From Marinomonas aquiplantarum (GTDB lineage Bacteria > Pseudomonadota > Gammaproteobacteria > Pseudomonadales > Marinomonadaceae): 64,000 bases of DNA. This document shows, in pieces, positions 1 to 7,770 of this stretch. Both the position numbers and the translations under genes were made by a program. Position 1 is the stretch's first letter. The number at the start of each line of letters is the position of its first letter. A model generated the notes under the pieces. It did not search any database. It saw only the letters and a program-made list of their open reading frames with translations, and was not told the origin of the DNA. The stretch covers positions 124,001 through 188,000 of the forward strand of contig NZ_QNRF01000003.1 in the NCBI RefSeq assembly GCF_003314975.1, given 5' to 3'.

Positions 1-1
1 T

Positions 2-1159
2 GCCATCTCAATTGACGCTCTCTTACCGGCTTTGGGCATTATTGGCAATGACCTTGGTGCCGTCACCGCCAACCAACCTCAGCTGCTCATCAGCATGTTG
101 TTTTTAGGGATGGCATTAGGACAACTTATTTGTGGTCCGCTTTCAGATGCGCTAGGTCGCCGTCCGGTGTTATTTTCAGGCTTCACCCTTTACCTTATTG
201 GCACCTTAATTTGCTATCAAGCAAATAACCTCGAAATGCTAATGATTGGGCGCTTTATACAAGGCTTAGGTGTTGCCGGACCATATATTTCGGCAATATC
301 TCTTGTTCGTGATTTATTTCACGGCGCACAAATGGCACGCATCATGTCATTGGTGATGATGATTTTTGTACTGGTACCAGCCATTGCGCCGACACTTGGC
401 CAAGGTATTATGCTGATTTCTGACTGGCGCGGTATTTTCGAGTTGTATCTCGTTTACGCTATCATTTTGATGCTGTGGATCTTCTTCCGTTTAAAAGAGA
501 CTCTGCCGAAAGAACACCGTATTGCGTTTTCAACAAAAGGCTTTTATGACGGCTTTAAAGAAGTGGTCACCAACCGAATCACAGCAAGCTATACGATTTG
601 TATGGGGTTGTTTTTTGGTAGCTTTATTGGCTATTTAAACTCGTCTCAGCAAATCTTCCAGGTGCAATTTGAAACCGGCAATCTGTTTTCAGTCTACTTT
701 GGCGTATTGGCTTTAGTGCTTGGCGTATCATCCCTAATCAACTCTAGAGTGGTTGAAAAGTTTGGAGCTCGACACATTGCCTTTCGCGCTATTTGCTTAG
801 TCGTAGTCGCTTCCGCGATATTCTTGAGCTTACATGCCTTTGTGGAGATCAATCTGTGGATGTTTATGCTCTACGCAAGCGTCTTATTTTTCTGCTTCGG
901 TTTGCTGTTTGGTAACGTCAACGCTCTGGCGATGGAGCCTATGGGGCACGTTGCTGGAATCGCCTCAGCCATTATAGGCTCTGTTTCTTCTATCATGTCG
1001 ATGTCAATTGGCACCGTGATTGGCCAAATGTATGACAATACGCTGATTCCTATTTCAGCTGGCTTTGTGATCATGGGCTCACTTGCCCTCGCCATTATGT
1101 TTTGGGCCGAAAAAGGTCGTATCGAAGACCTACCGCAAGTCGGAAGTGCCTCGGCCTAG
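2..1159 (+). CDS. Bcr/CflA-type MFS drug exporter, 5' truncated
   Basis: Major facilitator superfamily transporter of the drug:proton antiporter (Bcr/CflA) type, acting in the inner membrane. The frame is open back to the first bases of the window, so the start codon and probably the first transmembrane segment lie upstream. The visible part shows the family loop 2-3 motif (GPLSDALGRRPVL), then a succession of hydrophobic helices with a central hydrophilic break (FRLKETLPKEHR), and ends with a short polar tail. The substrate cannot be told from sequence. It converges on a tetR gene, with a shared terminator hairpin between them, so the two are not one operon. Confidence 0.85.
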   Translation, partial: AISIDALLPALGIIGNDLGAVTANQPQLLISMLFLGMALGQLICGPLSDALGRRPVLFSGFTLYLIGTLICYQANNLEMLMIGRFIQGLGVAGPYISAISLVRDLFHGAQMARIMSLVMMIFVLVPAIAPTLGQGIMLISDWRGIFELYLVYAIILMLWIFFRLKETLPKEHRIAFSTKGFYDGFKEVVTNRITASYTICMGLFFGSFIGYLNSSQQIFQVQFETGNLFSVYFGVLALVLGVSSLINSRVVEKFGARHIAFRAICLVVVASAIFLSLHAFVEINLWMFMLYASVLFFCFGLLFGNVNALAMEPMGHVAGIASAIIGSVSSIMSMSIGTVIGQMYDNTLIPISAGFVIMGSLALAIMFWAEKGRIEDLPQVGSASA

Positions 1160-1184
1160 CATTTCGCGAACACCTTATGAAGCC

Positions 1185-1226
1185 AAAAAGCTCGCACGAT
1201 GAATAGGCAATCGTTGCGAGCTTTTT
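1185..1226. terminator. Bidirectional intrinsic terminator between MFS exporter and tetR
   Basis: A stem of about 16 bp (AAAAAGCTCGCA-CGAT paired with ATCGTTGCGAGCTTTTT, one bulged base) is flanked by an A-tract and a T-tract. It can therefore stop transcription from both converging genes. Confidence 0.8.
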
Positions 1227-1241
1227 GTTTTCTTGCTCTCG

Positions 1242-1805
1242 TTAGTGGCGGCCAATAATCGGCTCTAACTCGGACAACAAATCCGCTTGCGAAATAGCTG
1301 GCTGCTTTAGCAAGGCTGGCAACAGCAAAGATCGCCGAGTAACCGCATCCAATAGTCGATAGGTGTCATCTGATACTTGATAAAGGTCTTTCCAACGCTG
1401 CAGTATATTTTCAAGCCGCCCTTCAAATTGCGCAAAAAGCGCCATCGATGAGGCCGACATTTTGTGCTGCTCGCCAATAAAAATTCGATACACAGCTAGC
1501 CACTCAGGTTTCGAAACCCAGGTTTGCCAAAGGGTCAGCCAAGCTGCCAAAGGCTCTTGCGACACTGATTGCTGATAAGTTTCGAAGCTGGCCGATAAAC
1601 TTTGCTCAGCGGCCTCAGATAAGCTTTCTAGCACCTGTTCCCACAAAACCAATTTCGTCGGAAAGTTACTGTAAACCGTTGGTTTAGAAACGGCGGCGGC
1701 ATTCACTACTTGATCAATACTCGTGCCTTGATAGCCTTGTATTGTAAACAACTCACACGCTGCCGACACGATATGCGCTTTTTTACTGGGTCTTCCCCTA
1801 GCCAT
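1242..1805 (-). CDS. TetR/AcrR-family transcriptional regulator
   Basis: A 187-residue one-component repressor. The N-terminus carries the TetR helix-turn-helix: conserved GRPSKKAHIV entry, then TSIDQVVNAAAVSKPTVYSNF at about residues 28-48, where the 'KPTVYSNF' recognition helix is typical. The C-terminal ligand-binding half is divergent, so the effector is unknown. The start ATG is preceded by a good ribosome binding site (AGAGGA). It converges on the upstream exporter gene and its other neighbour, the GFA protein, reads the same way from its own start. Local control, perhaps of itself, is possible but is not shown by the sequence. Confidence 0.85.
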   Translation of the reverse strand: MARGRPSKKAHIVSAACELFTIQGYQGTSIDQVVNAAAVSKPTVYSNFPTKLVLWEQVLESLSEAAEQSLSASFETYQQSVSQEPLAAWLTLWQTWVSKPEWLAVYRIFIGEQHKMSASSMALFAQFEGRLENILQRWKDLYQVSDDTYRLLDAVTRRSLLLPALLKQPAISQADLLSELEPIIGRH

Positions 1806-1848
1806 GTTTCCTCTAACCTTAGTCGAAGTGTTTAATGCCTCATTCTAA

Positions 1849-1866
1849 CTTATTGATGTTAATAAG
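1849..1866. promoter_or_regulatory. Small inverted repeat upstream of tetR (possible operator)
   Basis: CTTATT-6 nt-AATAAG lies about 45 bp upstream of the tetR start codon, a usual place for an autoregulatory TetR operator. The arms are only 6 bp and AT-rich, so chance is a real alternative. Confidence 0.25.
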
Positions 1867-1913
1867 CCGTCAAATATGTCTTTATCCAAGAAAATGACAC
1901 CCAAGTCAGAACA

Positions 1914-2330
1914 CTATGACTGCCCTTGAAAAACCGTCATGCCTGCTGGGATTTCATACCAATCTTGCTTTTCCGACACCCAAATGTGAGCGGTTGGTTG
2001 GATGATGGATGTGTCCTCTAATGTACTGGGTTTTAACTTAAGCAAATCAGGTTTGGCCGGATCAAAATGATAAATCCGATTACCGCATGTCACACAGAAT
2101 TTAGCGGCGGAAACATTACCACTGTCCGAACCTCGTCGCCAATCAGCCATCTCGCCTTCAATTAGCAGCTGCTCTTTATCCACCATAGCGGTAATACTAA
2201 ACGCACTGGTAGAAAGCTTTTGACACTCTTTACAGTGGCACGCCACGATCATTTTAGGCGCTGATAACAGTTGATATTGAACACCTCCACACTGACACGC
2301 ACCACGAATGGGATATTTTGCATCACTCAT
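1914..2330 (-). CDS. GFA-family (glutathione-dependent formaldehyde-activating enzyme-like) zinc protein
   Basis: A 138-residue protein of the GFA/CENP-V fold. The zinc-binding cysteines of the family are all present: CxC at residues 12 and 14, CHCKEC at about 31-36, and a late CVTC at about 79-82. Few members have a proven activity. The founding enzyme speeds the condensation of formaldehyde with glutathione, but that should not be transferred to this protein. The ATG start has an AGAGGAG ribosome binding site. It is probably a single-gene unit upstream of tetR. Confidence 0.85.
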   Translation of the reverse strand: MSDAKYPIRGACQCGGVQYQLLSAPKMIVACHCKECQKLSTSAFSITAMVDKEQLLIEGEMADWRRGSDSGNVSAAKFCVTCGNRIYHFDPAKPDLLKLKPSTLEDTSIIQPTAHIWVSEKQDWYEIPAGMTVFQGQS

Positions 2331-2543
2331 AAGCCACTCCTCTAAACCACGCCCTCTAGGTCGCAGCCAATCCGTAAAAACCAGATACTGGTCAAGGGTT
2401 TAAACACTACAACCGATAGAATACCCCTTGCAACCGACAAACTAAAAGCAATAAATAATCCTTTATGGGCAGCCCAACAAGGGAAAACTGATTAATCGAT
2501 GATATCGGGTTCAATAATAAAGATATGACGCATATTGGATAAC

Positions 2544-2729
2544 ATGTATTACCAAGCGACCCGACAGAACAAAAAGCTTAACCAGTTGATCAATCACCCA
2601 CGCAATGCCTTACGCTTTGGCGTCACTCAAGCCAAGGGGCACGCTCACTTTCTACAGGATAAAACAAACAATATGACGATGGATAACGAGCGAAAACAAC
2701 AGCGAATACACCCACTGATCTCTAGATAA
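2544..2729 (+). CDS. Possible small basic protein, unrecognised
   Basis: A 61-codon open frame from an ATG, extendable by three codons to a TTG. The product is basic, rich in Asn, Gln and His, and has no recognisable motif, signal peptide or membrane segment. There is no convincing ribosome binding site. It sits alone in an otherwise empty stretch of about 650 bases, so it may be a chance reading frame. Confidence 0.22.
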   Translation: MYYQATRQNKKLNQLINHPRNALRFGVTQAKGHAHFLQDKTNNMTMDNERKQQRIHPLISR

Positions 2730-2985
2730 CATGGCTAGCATGTCTCTGTTGCAGGTAGACAATTATGAACGCAAACACTATCCGACTTAGCTTCGAGTTG
2801 TTACAATCAAAAATCTCACTTACAAAATGAAACATTTATGTAAGAAAGAAAAGGTACTTTAGGTATGAAAACTGCCTAAAACAAGGAAGCCGTATACAAA
2901 GATTAACAATATGATGTAAATCGTATGCTTTCTATTTAAATCTTCTTTCGGTGAAGTGGTCATGTTGTTGGGATACAAATAAGCA

Positions 2986-3936
2986 ATGAAAGATAATGTA
3001 ACGATATCAGTCTCTTCTATTCATGGAAGTAAGCATTTTAGCTTTGGAAAGAAGTTTCGACACACTATGAAAGTGTTGAGTTACATACTGTTTGTTGGTG
3101 TGATCGTCACAGGCATTGTAATTTATTATCTCGTCCATGAGGCCGAGTTTGCCAAACTAAAACAGAAAGAACTGGAAACAAAATATTCATCGGTCAATCG
3201 TGAGCTGACAGCCTTAACGGCTTTAAAATCTACCCTTGAGCACGATTTGTCAGAGCGTGAAGAACGCATGCAGTTGGTCTCAGACAGGCTCAATGATTTA
3301 GAAAACGTGCTTGGTATGAGCGACCAAAATGGTGCCGAGTTGGAATCTCGCTTAGATACCGCTACTATAACTACATCAATGCGCGTCATGATGTTAACGC
3401 AAATCCCTAGCGGTCCGCCTGTCATCAATGCTCGCACATCATCAGGATACGGCAAGCGAAAACACCCGGTCACTGGGATTGTAAAATTCCATCGGGGCCA
3501 AGATTTCGCGGTCAATACCGGAACACCTATTTATGCTCCGGCGGATGGTGCGGTCGAAGTAATACGCCCAAGCAACAAAGGCTCTGGTAACTATTTAAGA
3601 ATATTCCATGCTTATGGTTTTTCGAGTTCCTACTCTCATTTGAGCAAATTTGCCGTCAAGCGTGGTGATTTTGTTAAAAAAGGGGATTTGATCGCCTACT
3701 CAGGAAACAGTGGTTTATCCTCTGGCCCCCATCTTCACTATGAAGTTAGGTTTGTCGGCCGAGCTCTAAACCCGAAGCCCTTTATAAGTTGGAATGTGGA
3801 TAATTTCGATACAATATTTGAAAGTGTAAGAGGTATAGGATGGGAATCTTTGGTGGGTCAAGTACAGTTAAGAGTCAGTCGTCAGCTACAACTCTCATCG
3901 CAGAAGGTTGCACTATTAATGGACACATCCAAGTAG
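2986..3936 (+). CDS. Membrane-anchored M23 family peptidase (LytM-type endopeptidase)
   Basis: A 316-residue periplasmic peptidoglycan hydrolase or LytM-type factor. It has a short cytoplasmic N-terminus, one transmembrane helix at about residues 30-48, and a coiled coil at about 52-120 (FAKLKQKELETKYSSVNREL onward). The C-terminal LytM domain follows at about 150-270. The zinc ligands of an active enzyme are visible: HRGQD and the HLH of GPHLHYEV. Its 3' end overlaps the next gene, a bactofilin, by 97 bases in another frame, which implies coupled expression. M23 peptidase/bactofilin pairs are established cell-shape modules, for example Csd1 with CcmA in Helicobacter. A role in local wall remodelling and cell curvature is therefore the natural reading. 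Confidence 0.9.
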   Translation: MKDNVTISVSSIHGSKHFSFGKKFRHTMKVLSYILFVGVIVTGIVIYYLVHEAEFAKLKQKELETKYSSVNRELTALTALKSTLEHDLSEREERMQLVSDRLNDLENVLGMSDQNGAELESRLDTATITTSMRVMMLTQIPSGPPVINARTSSGYGKRKHPVTGIVKFHRGQDFAVNTGTPIYAPADGAVEVIRPSNKGSGNYLRIFHAYGFSSSYSHLSKFAVKRGDFVKKGDLIAYSGNSGLSSGPHLHYEVRFVGRALNPKPFISWNVDNFDTIFESVRGIGWESLVGQVQLRVSRQLQLSSQKVALLMDTSK

Positions 3937-4262
3937 CGAGCCAGTTGCAAATCGATGGTCATGTTGAAGGGCAAATTGACGCAATTAAACAGATAAAAAT
4001 TAGCGAATCTGGCAAGGTGTTGGGTGAAATCAACACAGAGAAATTGATCATAAACGGACACTTTGAAGGCATTTGTTATGCAACTTATATCGAAATTTTA
4101 AGTTGCGGACGTGTGAGTGGCACCGTTTATAGCGACAATTTAAGCATCGAACCTGGCGGTAAATTTACCGGTATTACTAACCCTGCCGAAAAGAACGTCG
4201 CCCAACAAGAAGCACTAGACCTAGATGAAAAAGTGACCTTGATTAGCAGCGATGCAGTCTAG
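3840..4262 (+). CDS. Bactofilin
   Basis: A 140-residue bactofilin (polymer-forming cytoskeletal protein). A short Ser/Thr-rich N-terminal tail precedes a right-handed beta-helix core at about residues 18-112. The core is recognised by repeated short glycine-turn strands (GCTINGHIQ, DGHVEGQI, NGHFEGICY, CGRVSGTVY), followed by a disordered tail. It polymerises without nucleotide at the inner face of the membrane and usually positions wall enzymes. The ATG has an AAGAGGT ribosome binding site inside the end of the M23 peptidase gene, which supports joint function with that enzyme. A strong terminator follows. Confidence 0.93.
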   Translation: MGIFGGSSTVKSQSSATTLIAEGCTINGHIQVASQLQIDGHVEGQIDAIKQIKISESGKVLGEINTEKLIINGHFEGICYATYIEILSCGRVSGTVYSDNLSIEPGGKFTGITNPAEKNVAQQEALDLDEKVTLISSDAV

Positions 4263-4292
4263 AAAAATCATCTACTTCTTTTAAAAGACGAT

Positions 4293-4330
4293 AAAGCCAA
4301 GTCCGTTACGAACTTTGGCTTTTCTTTTTT
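4293..4330 (+). terminator. Intrinsic terminator after bactofilin gene
   Basis: AAAGCCAAGT pairs with ACTTTGGCTTT (one bulge) across a short loop and runs into TTTTCTTTTTT. It closes the M23-bactofilin unit. Confidence 0.85.
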
Positions 4331-4619
4331 CCGTTCGTTTTCTATTCATTTTGCTTATCCTTTAGGCACATCAGCGTATCTAGGGATTACTAATACCTCT
4401 TCTAAACATTTATCTTATCTAAGTAATGCTCAATCTTCCCTAAGTTAACTTCTTGTTTCAAAACGATTCACGTCACGATCTGGTGATTTAATCATATTCC
4501 CACCCAACTAATAGGCCGTCAAAAACCCATATTATTAACGTTAATGGCTTGACCTTGGTCTTCGTATGAATTAATTTATTTACCATACCGTTTAGTTAAT
4601 AAATTATTAGGAGCAAGCC
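4331..4619. other. Leader region of the trpBA pair
   Basis: No gene is visible in this stretch. A weak sigma70-like element is possible (TTGACC at 4549-4554, TAATTT 17 bases downstream). There is an AGGAG ribosome binding site just before trpB. I see neither a convincing Trp-rich leader peptide nor a TrpR-type operator. Confidence 0.3.
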
Positions 4620-5879
4620 ATGCAAAGCGAAAATGGTTTCTACGGCCAATATGGCGGCAGCTACATTCCAGAAATTCTGTTTGCCAGTCAGCAGCAAATT
4701 TTAACCGCATTTGAAGAAGCCAAGCAGGATGAAAGCTTCCTAGCGGAATTGAATAAGCAATGGCAACAATTTTCAGGCCGTCCGACACCACTCACGTTTT
4801 GCGCCAATCTCACAGAGCATTTTGGTGGTGCGCAGATCTACCTTAAGCGTGAGGATTTAAATCACAGTGGCGCGCACAAAATGAATAACGTTATTGGCCA
4901 AGGTTTGCTGGTTAAACGCATGGGCAAAAAACGTGTAATCGCCGAAACTGGGGCTGGTCAACATGGCATTGCGACGGCACTGGTTGCTGCTCGTTTGGGT
5001 CTAGAATGCACTATTTATATGGGCGCGAAAGACATCGAACGTCAGTACCCAAATGTGTTTTGGATGAAACAGCTCGGTGCTGAAGTGGTGCCTGTTACCA
5101 CTGGTGCACAAACCCTACGCGATGCTCTAGATGAAGCATTACGGGATTGGTCTTCCAGTCACGAAGAAAGCCATTATTTAATCGGTACGTCCTGTGGTTG
5201 TGCGCCCTTCCCTGAAATGGTGGCTTTTTTCCAATCCGTCATAGGCAATGAAGTACGTGAGCAAAGTGTTACCCAATTCGACCAATTCCCAGATCGACTT
5301 TATGCTTGTGTCGGCGGTGGCTCCAATGCATGCGGCTTGTTCCTACCTTTTCTTGATGATAAAGACGTTGAAATGATTGGCGTTGAAGCGGGCGGAAAAG
5401 GCTTAGCATTAGGCGAACACTCGATTCGCTTATCTCACAACCTTGGTCAACCTGGTATCGCCCAAGGTTTTGCCACCATGTTTTTACAAGATAATACCGG
5501 ACAACTGCAAGAGACGCACTCCATCGCAGCGGGTTTAGATTATGTTGGGGTTTCACCTATTATCGCCCATTTGGCGGAAACTGGTCGTGTGAAAATGACC
5601 TATGCAATGGATGATGATGTCATTGCCGCTTGTACTCTGTTGTTGAAAAAAGAAGGCATCATTCCTGCGCTTGAGTCCTCTCATGCCCTCGCTGGTGCCT
5701 TTAAAGACGCTCCAAATCTGCCGAAAGATTCAAAGATTGTCATTAACTTATCGGGCCGTGGTGACAAAGATATTTTTAATGTCGCAAAAGCCGTACAAGA
5801 TGAAACCTTTCCTGAGTTCTTAAACGATTACCTTGCGTCTTACCCTACTCGTCACCTTGATAACCAGGAGCAAAACTGA
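4620..5879 (+). CDS. trpB: Tryptophan synthase beta chain (divergent)
   Basis: PLP enzyme joining indole and L-serine to give L-tryptophan; 419 residues, slightly longer than the usual ~400. Core motifs are present: HSGAHKMNN with the PLP lysine, AETGAGQHG with the catalytic glutamate, GGGSNA for the cofactor phosphate, and EGIIPALESSHA. Unusually, the loop that normally reads G-x-x-x-GPHP-x-P is GTSCGCAPFP here, so the conserved Pro-His is lost. The usual GVGPEHAYL stretch is GVSPIIAHL. The stop overlaps the trpA start by a single base (TGATG). No other trp gene is nearby, so this may be a second, lineage-divergent synthase rather than part of the main pathway operon. Confidence 0.9.
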   Translation: MQSENGFYGQYGGSYIPEILFASQQQILTAFEEAKQDESFLAELNKQWQQFSGRPTPLTFCANLTEHFGGAQIYLKREDLNHSGAHKMNNVIGQGLLVKRMGKKRVIAETGAGQHGIATALVAARLGLECTIYMGAKDIERQYPNVFWMKQLGAEVVPVTTGAQTLRDALDEALRDWSSSHEESHYLIGTSCGCAPFPEMVAFFQSVIGNEVREQSVTQFDQFPDRLYACVGGGSNACGLFLPFLDDKDVEMIGVEAGGKGLALGEHSIRLSHNLGQPGIAQGFATMFLQDNTGQLQETHSIAAGLDYVGVSPIIAHLAETGRVKMTYAMDDDVIAACTLLLKKEGIIPALESSHALAGAFKDAPNLPKDSKIVINLSGRGDKDIFNVAKAVQDETFPEFLNDYLASYPTRHLDNQEQN

Positions 5880-6664
5880 TGAGCCAATTAGCCGAATTTA
5901 CCCAGCAAAAACTCATCCGTAAACCCATTTTGGCCATGACCCATGTGGTATATGGTTATCCAAGCGTCACGGAAAGCCTATCTTGGATGAGACGATTATT
6001 AGAAGAAGGCGTTGACTTCATTGAAGTACAATTCCCGTTCTCAGACCCGGTTGCAGACGGCCCGAGCATTGTTGCCGCTTGCCATAAGGCTCTGGAACAA
6101 ACACTGGACGTTGACACCTGCTTATCTCAGTTAGGAGAGCTGGCACGGGATTTCCCAGAAAGCCGTATCGTCCTCATGAGCTACCTTAATCCAATGTATC
6201 GCTTCGGTTTAGAAAAGCTTGCTAAACGTGCCTCGGAGGAAAATATCCAAGGTCTTATTTTACCAGACTTACCTATTGAAGCAGCCTCACAGTACCAACA
6301 AGCTTGCCATCGACATAATATTGATCCTGTTTGGTTGGTAACACCAGTGACACCAACTGAGCGACTGACTATGTTAGCCAGTCAAGCCAGTGGCTTCTTG
6401 TACTGTGTCGCAAGATCTGGGGTAACCGGTCACTCCAGTCACGAAAGTAAGGCGAAAGATACCTCTTTGGATGATTATTTAGCTCTAATCAAACAACACG
6501 CCAGTGCTCCCATTGGGGTTGGTTTTGGCTTGCGTAAACGTTCCCAGATAGAGCAACTAATCGGTAAAGCAGACATCGCGATATTAGGTTCGGCACTGCT
6601 CGATGCCTACAACCAAGGCGGTCAAAAAGCGGGCATCGAACTGATCAAGGAATTATTTCATTAG
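5879..6664 (+). CDS. trpA: Tryptophan synthase alpha chain (divergent)
   Basis: TIM-barrel lyase (261 residues) that cleaves indole-3-glycerol phosphate to indole and glyceraldehyde 3-phosphate and passes indole to TrpB. The catalytic glutamate (FIEVQFPFSDP) and aspartate (VADGPSI) are both kept, as is the RSGVTG phosphate-binding loop. Surrounding segments are divergent from ordinary proteobacterial TrpA (HVVYGYPS at the N-terminus, LYCVARSGVTG near the phosphate loop). It starts on the last base of the trpB stop, so translation is coupled and the two subunits very likely form one complex. Confidence 0.9.
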   Translation: MSQLAEFTQQKLIRKPILAMTHVVYGYPSVTESLSWMRRLLEEGVDFIEVQFPFSDPVADGPSIVAACHKALEQTLDVDTCLSQLGELARDFPESRIVLMSYLNPMYRFGLEKLAKRASEENIQGLILPDLPIEAASQYQQACHRHNIDPVWLVTPVTPTERLTMLASQASGFLYCVARSGVTGHSSHESKAKDTSLDDYLALIKQHASAPIGVGFGLRKRSQIEQLIGKADIAILGSALLDAYNQGGQKAGIELIKELFH

Positions 6665-6710
6665 TTGCTCCGTTCCTCTTACCAACAACCTCTCTTGTAA
6701 ATCCCTCTCT

Positions 6711-6757
6711 CATAATATACGATCCATATATAAATCATATATGGATCATATATTATG
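6711..6757. promoter_or_regulatory. 47-bp near-perfect inverted repeat over the start codon of the ParD-like gene
   Basis: Two 21-base arms (6711-6731 and 6737-6757) match at 20 of 21 positions around a 5-base centre (AAATC). The inner 11 bp, GATCCATATAT / ATATATGGATC, are perfect. The right arm includes the ATG of the downstream gene. This is the position expected for an autoregulatory operator of a ribbon-helix-helix antitoxin-like protein. As RNA it could also fold over the start codon. Confidence 0.75.
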
Positions 6758-6964
6758 GGTATTATTAAAATCTCTGATCAACTTCACGATGACATTCGCA
6801 AAAGCAGTCAAGTGATGTCGCGATCTATTAACGCGCAAGCCGAATTCTGGATAAAAATGGGCCGCTTGGCAGAGCTCAATCCAAGCTTGACGTTTGCTGA
6901 GCTCATTGCTCAGGAGCTTGCCAGCACGATAGATCAAGATATCCCGTATATAGGCGTGAAATGA
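6755..6964 (+). CDS. ParD-like antitoxin-family protein
   Basis: A 69-residue protein matching the ParD-like family (opening GIIKISDQLHDDIRKSS, then SRSINAQAEFWIKMGRLAE). This family has a ribbon-helix-helix-type N-terminal part and is thought to bind DNA. No toxin of the ParE type lies beside it; instead a methionine aminopeptidase gene starts one base after its stop codon. A 47-bp palindrome covers its start, consistent with autoregulation. ParD-like/map couplets occur in other bacteria, but whether they act as a toxin-antitoxin pair is not settled. Confidence 0.8.
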   Translation: MGIIKISDQLHDDIRKSSQVMSRSINAQAEFWIKMGRLAELNPSLTFAELIAQELASTIDQDIPYIGVK

Positions 6965-6965
6965 C

Positions 6966-7733
6966 ATGCAAGTAAAGATTAAAAACTCAGAAGAAATTGC
7001 GTTTATGCGCGAATCAGGTGCTTTATTAGCTAGAGTATTTGCGATGCTCGATGGCATTGTCAAAGAAGGCATTTCGACGTTAGAGATCAATGATAAGGTC
7101 GAGCATTATATTCGTGATGAACTTAATGCTAGACCGGCCAGCTTAGGTCAATACGGCTATCAGTTTGTATTGAATTCTTCAATTAATGAGGTGGTGTGTC
7201 ACGGCGTCCCCAATGCCAATAAAATTCTCAAAGGCAGTGATATTGTCAATCTAGACATCACCCTTGAAAAGAACGGCTTTATTGCAGACTCCAGTAAAAC
7301 GTACGTAATGAGCAATGCCAGTTTGGTTGCCAAACGGCTTGTTAAAACGACTTATGATGCTATGTGGGCCGGTATTAAGACAGTCAAACCAGGCGCTACT
7401 TTAGGCGATATTGGTTCCGCCATTCAAAGACTAGCAGAAAGCAAAGGCTACTCTATTGTAAAAGAATATTGTGGTCACGGTATTGGAAGGGAAATGCACG
7501 AAGAACCCAATGTTCTTCATTACGGCAAACCAGGTACAGGCTTGGTATTAAAAGAAGGAATGACCTTCACCATTGAGCCCATGATCAACCAAGGTAAAGC
7601 AAAAACCAAGACTCGCAAAGACGGCTGGACGGTGGTCACCGCTGACAAGAAACTGTCTGCACAATGGGAACACACCGTTCTCGTCACCAAGACAGGTTAT
7701 GAAGTCCTCACATTACGAGCGGAGGAGCAGTGA
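6966..7733 (+). CDS. map: Type I methionine aminopeptidase
   Basis: Removes the initiator methionine from nascent proteins in the cytosol; 255 residues, the normal length. All metal-site residues of the pita-bread fold are visible: the aspartates in LDITLEKNGFIADSSK, the histidine in GHGIGREMHEEP, and the glutamates in FTIEPMI and QWEHTV. The substrate-side histidine in EVVCHGVPN is also present. It begins one base after the stop of the ParD-like gene and so is co-translated with it. It is not next to rpsB, the common place for the housekeeping map, so it may be a second copy. Confidence 0.92.
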   Translation: MQVKIKNSEEIAFMRESGALLARVFAMLDGIVKEGISTLEINDKVEHYIRDELNARPASLGQYGYQFVLNSSINEVVCHGVPNANKILKGSDIVNLDITLEKNGFIADSSKTYVMSNASLVAKRLVKTTYDAMWAGIKTVKPGATLGDIGSAIQRLAESKGYSIVKEYCGHGIGREMHEEPNVLHYGKPGTGLVLKEGMTFTIEPMINQGKAKTKTRKDGWTVVTADKKLSAQWEHTVLVTKTGYEVLTLRAEEQ

Positions 7734-7741
7734 TGACTCAG

Positions 7742-7770
7742 GAGAAATAAGCCGAAAAGCCTTATTTCTC
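7742..7770. terminator. Hairpin between the converging map and DUF3422 genes
   Basis: GAGAAATAAG pairs perfectly with CTTATTTCTC across a 9-base loop. The stem includes the stop codon of the minus-strand gene. T-rich flanks are short, so termination efficiency is uncertain. Confidence 0.5.

Noticed and set aside
4565..4619. TrpR-like operator before trpB (GTTTAGTTAATAAATTA)
   Set aside because: The match to the symmetrical CTAG-containing operator is too poor.
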